From contig JAJZVJ010000084.1 in the NCBI GenBank assembly GCA_021845705.1, positions 1 to 8,180 of the forward strand: a stretch of DNA of 8,180 nt, written 5' to 3'. Position 1 is the stretch's first letter. Each line of letters opens with the position of its first letter. Source of the DNA: a bacterium. GTDB taxonomy: Bacteria; Elusimicrobiota; Elusimicrobia; Elusimicrobiales; UBA9959. The notes beneath the pieces were generated by a model. That model did no database searches. It had not been told where the DNA came from and saw only the letters and a program-made list of their open reading frames with translations. Below are positions 1-4,761 of this stretch, in pieces. A program made the translations under genes and the position numbers.

Positions 1-119
1 ACATCATCGGGATCCCGCTCGGTCGCCCCGGGAGGAAGCAGATACCGCATGCCGGGAACCGTGTCACCGGGACATATGATGTTCACGCGCACCCCCTCAC
101 CGGCAAGGTCCAGCGCCAG
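1..119 (-). other. Short-chain dehydrogenase-like C-terminal fragment fused in frame
   Basis: The complement of this stretch, in the same frame as the nuclease, translates as LALDLAGEGVRVNIICPGD, then TVPGMR and an acidic tail ending ERDPDD at the edge. ALDLA-x-EGVRVN-xx-CPGD is a hallmark of classical SDR enzymes, the strand and loop just after the catalytic YxxxK helix that contact the cofactor. The features that should precede it (glycine-rich Rossmann loop, NAG, catalytic Ser, YxxxK) are absent, being replaced by the nuclease. This is therefore either a chimeric contig joint, a genomic rearrangement that truncated both genes, or a very unusual fusion. The resemblance is by eye; the exact joint cannot be placed better than about 102-130. 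Confidence 0.6.
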
Positions 120-758
120 CATCTTTTCCGCTGTCCCGCGCACGAGGTCCAGCGTAGCTTCTTCGCCGGAGGGATCATAAGGCACCGAGATCTTGGACGG
201 GCCGGTAAGTATAAAATAAGCTATGGAGCCGACCTTAAGTTTAAGCGCGCGCGACAGCCCGATGGCGTAGATAGCGAGCTGCAGGCTGCCGGTCACGTCC
301 TCCGGGGTCTTGCCCTCAAAACCCATCTTATAATCTATAAGCTCCACCAGGCCGCCCGGCATGCGGTCCACCCTGTCTATAGTGCCTTTAACCCGCCATT
401 TCCCGAACGGGAACTCGAAATTCTTTTCGGAGTACATGACCTGGGCCGGGTTCTGCTGGAAGTGGAGCCACCAGTTCTCCAGTACCTGCGCGCCGCGGTT
501 ATAGAACTCCATGCTCTCCTGCGGGCTCGCGTATCCCTGGTGCAGCCAGGCATCCTCGTAATGCGCCAGCAGGTCGCTCAGGTCCCCGCCGGGCGCCGCG
601 TGGTAGCGGGCCAGGGCCCTGTGCACCGAAAGACCGAGGGAAGAGAACGACATGGGCGGCGTGAAGCGCCTTTCCACGTAGATATACCGGTAAAGGAACG
701 GGCAGTCCAGGTAGGCGCGGATCTTGCTGTAGTTAAGTTCGAAAGGGTCGAAGATCAT
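1..758 (-). CDS. PD-(D/E)XK (RecB-like) nuclease, partial, with SDR-like tail
   Basis: Open reading frame read from the complement; it enters from the left edge, so the C-terminus is missing. The first ~212 residues fit the PD-(D/E)XK exonuclease family (RecB/AddB/Cas4 type): an N-terminal Cys19 in YLDCPFLYRY, a helix with H46 in GLSVHRAL, the acidic residue D128 in GTIDRVD, the D142-Y-K144 signature in ELIDYKMG, and the Q160-x3-Y164 motif in QLAIYAIGL. Such enzymes cut or resect DNA in repair or recombination; the substrate here is unknown. The start codon at 758 overlaps the rsmD stop (ATGA), so the two are probably one operon with coupled translation. Oddly, after about residue 212 the sequence stops looking like a nuclease: the usual C-terminal Cys cluster is not seen, and the chain reads like the end of a short-chain dehydrogenase (see the separate entry). 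Nuclease assignment is firm; the integrity of the gene is not. Confidence 0.85.
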   Translation of the reverse strand, partial: MIFDPFELNYSKIRAYLDCPFLYRYIYVERRFTPPMSFSSLGLSVHRALARYHAAPGGDLSDLLAHYEDAWLHQGYASPQESMEFYNRGAQVLENWWLHFQQNPAQVMYSEKNFEFPFGKWRVKGTIDRVDRMPGGLVELIDYKMGFEGKTPEDVTGSLQLAIYAIGLSRALKLKVGSIAYFILTGPSKISVPYDPSGEEATLDLVRGTAEKMLALDLAGEGVRVNIICPGDTVPGMRYLLPPGATERDPDD

Positions 759-1336
759 TTAGAAAGGCGGAAAAAATCCACGTCGGTATCGCCGTATTTT
801 TCGCGCCGGACGTGCTCAAGGCCGGGCGGGGCCGAAACCTCTTCCTTCCTGTGATGCTGGACCACGATCAGCCCCGTAGGGGTGGAGATGCGGGCCTCCG
901 CAAGCAGCTTAAGGGTCTCCATGCTGTAATACAGGGGAAGGTTCTCCGCGGTGCGGTACGGCGGCCCCATGAAAACGATATCGTACCCCTTGTAGTCCGA
1001 GAAATGCTCCAGCCACTTTACCCCGCTGAGCACGTCGGCTTTCAGCGCCTTGGCCTGTTCGGAAAAACCGAGGGCGGCGATATTCTTTTCGATGGTTTTC
1101 ATGCACAGCCCGTCTTTCTCCACGAAAACGGCTTTGGACGCCCCGCGCGAAAGGGCCTCCAGCCCCACCGCCCCGGTCCCGGCGTAAAGGTCCAGGAATA
1201 TGGAACCAGTAACGTAGGGCCGCAGGATGTCGAACAGGGACTGGCGTATGCGCCCGGAGATGGGCTTTACGAACTTATCCCTGGGGATGGAAAAAATACT
1301 GCGCCCCCTTTTTGAACCCGCTATTATTCTCATCAT
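755..1336 (-). CDS. rsmD: 16S rRNA (guanine966-N2)-methyltransferase RsmD
   Basis: RsmD transfers a methyl group from S-adenosylmethionine to N2 of G966 in 16S rRNA during 30S assembly. The 193-residue product has the family's usual length (~180-200). It opens with MRIIAGSKRGR, the typical RsmD N-terminus, followed by the ISGRIRQSLFDIL segment that matches the usual RPT.R(V/I)REALF region. SAM motif I is LDLYAGTGAVGLEALSRGA near residues 48-66, and an acidic FVEKD ends the second strand. Motif IV, normally DPPY or NPPY, reads FMGPPY here, so the key Asp/Asn is Gly. Two adjacent ATG codons (1336 and 1333) are possible starts; the second gives the canonical MRIIAG. No strong Shine-Dalgarno lies upstream. 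The stop overlaps the start of the nuclease gene by ATGA. The family call is firm; methyl transfer activity is less certain because of the motif change. Confidence 0.93.
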   Translation of the reverse strand: MMRIIAGSKRGRSIFSIPRDKFVKPISGRIRQSLFDILRPYVTGSIFLDLYAGTGAVGLEALSRGASKAVFVEKDGLCMKTIEKNIAALGFSEQAKALKADVLSGVKWLEHFSDYKGYDIVFMGPPYRTAENLPLYYSMETLKLLAEARISTPTGLIVVQHHRKEEVSAPPGLEHVRREKYGDTDVDFFRLSK

Positions 1337-1464
1337 AATTCAAGCCTGTTGCCGCCGCGCGGCGCGGCCGGCCATTAAATTTAACCTCTGCGCAACATTT
1401 CCTTAACGAACCAAAATATATAATGTATTATAGTAAATACCAGCTGAGGCCGCTCGGCCGCAGG

Positions 1465-1479
1465 ACGGGCCGGGCCCGT
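1465..1479 (+). repeat. GC-rich hairpin in the 5' leader
   Basis: ACGGGC and GCCCGT are perfect complementary arms around a CGG loop, about 30 nt downstream of the proposed transcription start and 38 nt before the start codon at 1518. It lies in a leader with several further CGGCCG palindromes. It could slow initiation or be a protein site; GC-rich sequence makes such hairpins common by chance. Confidence 0.3.
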
Positions 1480-1507
1480 TAAGCGGCGAAACCGGCGCCG
1501 CGCGGCC

Positions 1508-1511
1508 GGAG
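1508..1511 (+). promoter_or_regulatory. Ribosome binding site GGAG
   Basis: GGAG lies 6 nt before the ATG at 1518 and fixes that start for the REC-metallohydrolase gene. Confidence 0.6.
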
Positions 1512-1517
1512 AAAATA

Positions 1518-2846
1518 ATGGCAAACCCAGACGTGATCATAATAGACGACGACCCCATGGTAGGGGAGCTCTCCCGCGACCTCCTTACCGACGCGGGCTA
1601 CACCGTCACCCTGGTACAGGACTCCCTGCAGGCCATCCCTACGATAAAAGCGCAGATGCCGCGCCTGATAGTGACCGACATCATGATGCCGGGCATAACC
1701 GGAATGGATATCTGCAAGACCGTTAAATCCGACGCCGCTTTAAAACACATCAAGATAATAGTCGTTTCCGGCAAATCCTACGACGTGGAAAAGCAGCGCG
1801 CTTTCCAGTTTGGGGCGGATTTCTTTCTTCAGAAACCTTACAACGTAGAGACTTTTTCCAATACCGTTAAGACCATCCTTGAGGGGTCCGCCCCCGCGCA
1901 GCCCCCCTCCCGGCAGGTCGCCGACGCTCCCGCCATTATCCGGGAAGACGAGGTCGAGCAGGCCAGCGACCTGGACCCCGGCCAGATACGCCTTACGGTG
2001 TGGGGCTCCAGGGGCCTTCCGGCCGAGTTGCCGAACAGGAATTCCCGCTACGGGCACCAGACTTCCTGCGTTTCAGTAGAGACCAAAGAACACATTTTCA
2101 TCTTCGACGCCGGCACCGGCATAGTGGAACTGGGCAGGGTGATAGCGGAAAAAAAACGCTACTACAAGGATATCTGGATCTGCCTGACGCATTTTCACCT
2201 GGACCATATCCTGGGGCTCGGCCGCTTCGCCCCCCTCTACGACCCGGCCTTCTCGATACACATAATAGGCGCGAACGACCCCGAAAAAAGCCTGAAAGAG
2301 GTGGCCCAGGCCACGTTCTACAGCTCGTTCTCGCTTACGAAACAGCCGCCCAAGGCGAAAATAGATATTTACGAGATCCTGGAAGACAACTACGAGCTGT
2401 TCCCCGGAGTTAAACTTTCCTCCATGTACGCGAACCACCCTACCAGCACGCTCGTCTACGTGCTGGACACCCTCGGCAAAAAGATCACCTACGCCCCGGA
2501 CAGCGAGATCTGGGGCGACGCCACCGCTTTCCAGGACTATGACGAGAAACTGGGCGGCTTCGTGCGCGGCTCCGATATCCTTATCCACGACGCGGTCTAC
2601 TCCGACGCCGACTATGAGAAGCGCAAGCACGAAGGGCACTCGGGCCTGTCCGTCGTGGTGGATTTCGCCGTAGAAAAAGCCCAGGCCAGGGACCTTATGC
2701 TTTTCCACGCCAACCCCGACTATTCCGACGACGAACTGGACAAGCTGCTGGCCGACGCCAGGGAACGGATACAGGCCAAAGGCTACTCGCTCAACTGCTT
2801 CCTGCCCGCCGAAAAGCAGACCTTCATGCTGCAGGGGAACACCTGA
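1518..2846 (+). CDS. Response regulator receiver fused to metallo-beta-lactamase-fold hydrolase
   Basis: Cytoplasmic 442-residue protein with two domains. Residues 5-122 are a CheY-like receiver: acidic D10-D11-D12, phospho-acceptor D54 in VTDIMMPG, S84 in VVSG and K106 in LQKPY are all present, so phosphorylation by a histidine kinase is expected. A Pro/Ala-rich linker (about 124-155) leads to a metallo-beta-lactamase fold of the PhnP/COG1235 type (157-440): WGSRG opening, NSRYGHQTSC, metal site H225-x-H227-x-D229-H230, then H307, D328, H374 and H397, so a two-metal site looks complete. Such domains usually cleave phosphodiesters; the substrate is unknown. The start has a GGAG ribosome site 6 nt upstream. 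No kinase is next to it, so it is an orphan regulator whose output is enzymatic rather than DNA binding. A strong terminator follows immediately. The domain calls are firm, the function inferred. Confidence 0.9.
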   Translation: MANPDVIIIDDDPMVGELSRDLLTDAGYTVTLVQDSLQAIPTIKAQMPRLIVTDIMMPGITGMDICKTVKSDAALKHIKIIVVSGKSYDVEKQRAFQFGADFFLQKPYNVETFSNTVKTILEGSAPAQPPSRQVADAPAIIREDEVEQASDLDPGQIRLTVWGSRGLPAELPNRNSRYGHQTSCVSVETKEHIFIFDAGTGIVELGRVIAEKKRYYKDIWICLTHFHLDHILGLGRFAPLYDPAFSIHIIGANDPEKSLKEVAQATFYSSFSLTKQPPKAKIDIYEILEDNYELFPGVKLSSMYANHPTSTLVYVLDTLGKKITYAPDSEIWGDATAFQDYDEKLGGFVRGSDILIHDAVYSDADYEKRKHEGHSGLSVVVDFAVEKAQARDLMLFHANPDYSDDELDKLLADARERIQAKGYSLNCFLPAEKQTFMLQGNT

Positions 2847-2864
2847 GCGCGCGCCTTGGGCCGT

Positions 2865-2900
2865 AAAAGAAAGAGGCCGCCGGCGCGGCCTCTTTCTTTT
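2865..2900. terminator. Bidirectional rho-independent terminator
   Basis: AAAAGAAAGAGGCCGC and its exact reverse complement flank a CGGC loop: a perfect 16-bp stem. The A-rich outer left arm and T-rich outer right arm give a GC core followed by a U-rich tract on either strand. It lies between two convergent genes, 18 nt after the stop of the metallohydrolase gene and 16 nt after the stop of the DUF3467 gene, so it can end both transcripts. Confidence 0.9.
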
Positions 2901-2916
2901 GCTCCCGGCCGCCTTC

Positions 2917-3219
2917 TCAGCTGTGCCCCTGCGTCAGGTTTACGGCGCGCTCCGGGATAACGCCGAAGCGCTCTTCATAGCGCTTTATGTTCTCCTGCAG
3001 GGCCGCCAGGAAGCGCTTGGTATGCACGGGACTGGAAATGATCCGCGAACGGAGCTTCGCCTTGGGCTGGTTGGGCTGCAGGAAAAGAAAATCGAAGATA
3101 AATTCGGTCTCGCTGTGGGTAACGCCGGCCAGGTTGGCGTAGTTTCCCTGCGCGGTCGCCTCGTCCATCTGCACCTCCAGCTGCATCGGCTTCGCGGGAT
3201 CCTGTTTCGTTTCGGTCAT
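2917..3219 (-). CDS. DUF3467 family protein
   Basis: Small 100-residue protein that fits the DUF3467 family: YANLAGVTHSETEFIFDFLF at 27-46, then QP, an RSRIISSPVHTKRFLAALQ helix and NIKRYEERFG near the C-terminus. The function of this family is not established; there is no signal peptide or membrane segment. The frame stays open further upstream to 3558, but that part lies inside the opposite-strand secreted protein gene. The ATG at 3219 is chosen because AAGGAG sits 7 nt before it and because the family alignment begins just after it. The gene is divergent from the secreted YD-repeat-like protein and convergent with the metallohydrolase gene. Its promoter candidate is described separately. 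Confidence 0.88.
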   Translation of the reverse strand: MTETKQDPAKPMQLEVQMDEATAQGNYANLAGVTHSETEFIFDFLFLQPNQPKAKLRSRIISSPVHTKRFLAALQENIKRYEERFGVIPERAVNLTQGHS

Positions 3220-3228
3220 AAAGGGTCT

Positions 3229-3234
3229 CCTTAA
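3229..3234 (-). promoter_or_regulatory. Ribosome binding site for the DUF3467 gene
   Basis: Read on the minus strand, AAGGAG ends about 7 nt before the ATG at 3219. It is the strongest Shine-Dalgarno in the window and decides the start over the longer open frame. Confidence 0.65.
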
Positions 3235-3262
3235 ATAGTTCCAATTGTGGGCTCGTAAAAGT

Positions 3263-3291
3263 ATAATATATTTCACTAGCGTTCTGCACAA
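3263..3291 (-). promoter_or_regulatory. Promoter candidate for the DUF3467 gene
   Basis: On the minus strand TTGTGC (3291-3286), a 17-bp spacer and TATTAT (3268-3263) precede the DUF3467 start by about 45 nt. The island is AT-rich against a GC-rich background. On the opposite strand the same island contains TATAAT (3262-3267), a probable -10 box for the divergent gene at 3329, with only a weak -35 (TTCCAA, 3239-3244). The two promoters would therefore overlap and could compete. Confidence 0.5.
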
Positions 3292-3317
3292 GCGGCGGCC
3301 GCCCCGGGCCCGCCGCG

Positions 3318-3321
3318 GGAG
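3318..3321 (+). promoter_or_regulatory. Ribosome binding site GGAG
   Basis: GGAG lies 7 nt before the ATG at 3329 and supports that start, which places the signal peptide at the N-terminus. Confidence 0.6.
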
Positions 3322-3328
3322 ATACCTG

Positions 3329-4327
3329 ATGAGACATCCGGCTTTATTCGCGCTCCTGTTCTTTCTTTGCGCCGCGGCTTCCGCGGAAACCGTCCTTAAG
3401 TGCCCGGTACTTACGCCGAAAACGCGCACGCTCAAGATCTCGCGCATGGAGCCGCTGCGCCGCGGCAAGAAGTGGCTGGACGGTTCCCCCAGGAGCGTGA
3501 ACACCGTCTCCTGCGACCTGTACGGGATGAAGACCGAGGAGGCCGAGTACGACGGCAAGACCCTCGTACTCAGGAATTCCTACGTTTACAAGGAAAAGGA
3601 CGAGGCCCGCGCTCTCTGCGACAAGCTGAAATCGGAGGAGAAACTCACCACCACTTTCAGCGACGAGGCCCAGTCCTCCCTGGATGATTTCTGCCGCAAA
3701 TACCGCAAGAAGGATTTCGGCGTAGTGCAGGTTTACGACGCTTCCCCCTCCCAGGGCAGGGAAACCGCGCGCAAGCCGGTGCGGCAGATCTTCAGGCTTT
3801 ACGCCCGCAACGGCTTCGTCTCGGAAGAGCACGCCTTCGACCCGTTCATGAACCTGGAAAGCGTAACGCTGTACTCCTACGACAAGGCTAACAACCTCAC
3901 CGAGATGATAGTGAACGACCCGGAGGGCCGCCAGCTGAAGCGGGAGACCTATACCTGGAACAAAGCCACCAGTTCCCGCACCGAATCCGTTTACGACCAG
4001 AACAACGAGCTGCACAAGAAGACCATCTACGAAATGCGCGAAGACGGGACGCTGCGGCGCAAAGTGATCTCCGCCTACGATTCCGGGGAGCAGCCCGTGA
4101 CCCGCAACGAGATCTACTGCGACGCCAAAGGCAGGCCCGAAAAAGAACTGGCTTACGACGCCGACGCCGCCGAGCCCAAGTACGAGTACGATTATGCCTA
4201 CAAATACGACCCGAAGGGCAACTGGATCGAGGAGCGCAGGGCGCGCGTTATCGTATATAACGGCAACCGCCTGCAGGACACGCAATACGCCCCCGAAATA
4301 ACCAGGCGCGAATTCCTTTACTACTGA
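3329..4327 (+). CDS. Secreted YD-repeat-like protein of unknown function
   Basis: Product of 332 residues with an export signal: MRHPALFALLFFLCAAASA followed by E20, a short hydrophobic core with an A-S-A cleavage site; the Cys14 context (FFLC) is a poor lipobox, so a soluble exported protein is likelier than a lipoprotein. The ATG at 3329 is chosen over the open frame from 3245 because GGAG lies 7 nt upstream and the signal peptide starts there. The C-terminal half (about 180-310) is a series of Tyr- and charge-rich beta-strand units such as LYSYDKANNLTEMIV, YDQNNELHKKTIY and YKYDPKGNWIEE, similar in style to the YD/RHS-type repeats seen in envelope proteins. There is no toxin domain, and the protein is too short to be an RHS shell. 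The neighbours give no clue. The exported nature is well supported; the role is unknown. Confidence 0.75.
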   Translation: MRHPALFALLFFLCAAASAETVLKCPVLTPKTRTLKISRMEPLRRGKKWLDGSPRSVNTVSCDLYGMKTEEAEYDGKTLVLRNSYVYKEKDEARALCDKLKSEEKLTTTFSDEAQSSLDDFCRKYRKKDFGVVQVYDASPSQGRETARKPVRQIFRLYARNGFVSEEHAFDPFMNLESVTLYSYDKANNLTEMIVNDPEGRQLKRETYTWNKATSSRTESVYDQNNELHKKTIYEMREDGTLRRKVISAYDSGEQPVTRNEIYCDAKGRPEKELAYDADAAEPKYEYDYAYKYDPKGNWIEERRARVIVYNGNRLQDTQYAPEITRREFLYY

Positions 4328-4363
4328 ACGGACCGGGAGTCAAGTTCGAACCGGACGCAAAAA

Positions 4364-4391
4364 AACCGGCCCCTTTAAAGCGGGGCCGGTT
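4364..4391. terminator. Rho-independent terminator, mainly for the cold-shock gene
   Basis: AACCGGCCCC and GGGGCCGGTT form a perfect 10-bp stem around an 8-nt loop (4374-4381). On the minus strand the stem runs into a tract of consecutive T residues (complement of the A run at 4359-4365), a classical terminator for the cold-shock gene ending at 4413. On the plus strand the following TTCAATTT is a weaker U tract, so it may also help end the secreted protein transcript. Confidence 0.8.
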
Positions 4392-4412
4392 CAATTTAAA
4401 GAAAGGCCGTTC

Positions 4413-4625
4413 TTACTTGGCGGGGGCTTTCTTCACGTTAATGGCCTTGGGGCCTTTATCCGTGTTTTCGGTTTCAAATTCAACTTCCTGGTTTTCAGCC
4501 AGTGTCTTGAACCCTTCACCGGTTATGGAAGAGTGATGCACGAAGAGGTCTTTAGAACCGTCCTCAGGAATGATGAAACCGAACCCCTTCTTGTCGTTGA
4601 ACCACTTAACTTTACCTTTAGCCAT
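4413..4625 (-). CDS. Cold-shock domain protein (CspA family)
   Basis: A 70-residue single cold-shock domain (OB fold) that binds single-stranded RNA or DNA, usually acting as an RNA chaperone in the cytoplasm. It has the standard opening GKVKWFNDKKGFGFI, which includes RNP1 (KGFGFI, about 13-18), and RNP2 in LFVHHSSI (27-34). The aromatic and basic binding surface (W9, F10, F15, F17, F28, H30) is complete. The length matches the family. The ATG at 4625 is the family start; GAGG lies about 11 nt upstream, slightly far. A leader of roughly 55 nt from the candidate promoter and a strong terminator suggest a single-gene transcript. Which Csp paralogue it is cannot be told from the sequence. Confidence 0.96.
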   Translation of the reverse strand: MAKGKVKWFNDKKGFGFIIPEDGSKDLFVHHSSITGEGFKTLAENQEVEFETENTDKGPKAINVKKAPAK

Positions 4626-4761
4626 TTGCTTATTTACCTCTCTTTAATTACTAAGACTACCGGGCCGTTGCCGGCCGTTAACAGTATTATATATAAAATA
4701 CCGCCAAAAAACACAACCCGGGGCTTGCAAAACGGCCGTTACGCCCGCGCCGGCTCCCGCG
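4626..4761. other. Spacer between glgP and the cold-shock gene
   Basis: It holds the cold-shock promoter and leader, and next to the glgP stop a 10-bp perfect palindrome AACGGCCGTT (4731-4740). Read on the minus strand the palindrome ends in TTTT and then GC, so it might be a weak glgP terminator, but the stem is at most 3-5 bp and unconvincing. No gene was seen here. Confidence 0.4.
4686..4716 (-). promoter_or_regulatory. Promoter candidate for the cold-shock gene
   Basis: On the minus strand TTGTGT (4716-4711) is followed after 17 bp by TATATA (4693-4688), overlapping a perfect TATAAT (4691-4686, 19-bp spacing). It is the only AT-rich stretch between the phosphorylase and cold-shock genes. 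Downstream, the leader carries short repeated GGCCGTT/AACGGCC units (4663-4678) that could fold. Confidence 0.45.

Larger units (their letters stand above)
1337..1517. promoter_or_regulatory. Divergent intergenic region between rsmD and the REC-metallohydrolase gene
   Basis: This 181-bp spacer has an AT-rich island (about 1376-1440) in otherwise GC-rich DNA. On the plus strand TTAACG (1403-1408), a 17-bp spacer and TATTAT (1426-1431) make a good sigma70-type promoter; an overlapping TATAAT sits at 1419-1424. The complement of 1427-1432 is also TATAAT and could serve rsmD, though no good -35 box was found for it. The rest (1441-1517) is a GC-rich leader with an inverted repeat and the ribosome site of the downstream gene. 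Confidence 0.5.

Noticed and set aside
812..1315. 167-codon plus-strand frame opposite rsmD
   Set aside because: It is antisense to a conserved methyltransferase gene and has no recognisable content.
3245..3328. 28-residue N-terminal extension of the secreted protein
   Set aside because: It would run across the promoter island and bury the signal peptide; the ATG at 3329 has a ribosome site.
3220..3558. N-terminal extension of the DUF3467 frame to an upstream ATG
   Set aside because: The extension overlaps the oppositely oriented gene, lacks family similarity, and the internal ATG at 3219 has a strong AAGGAG site.
3344..4285. 313-codon open frame on the minus strand
   Set aside because: It is antisense to the secreted protein gene, has a Val/Gly-rich composition typical of a shadow frame, and has no family motif; the plus strand has the ribosome site and signal peptide.
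4731..4740. AACGGCCGTT as a strong glgP terminator
   Set aside because: A 10-bp palindrome can form only a 3-bp stem with a 4-nt loop, and the T tract is short; it is kept only as a remark in the spacer entry.
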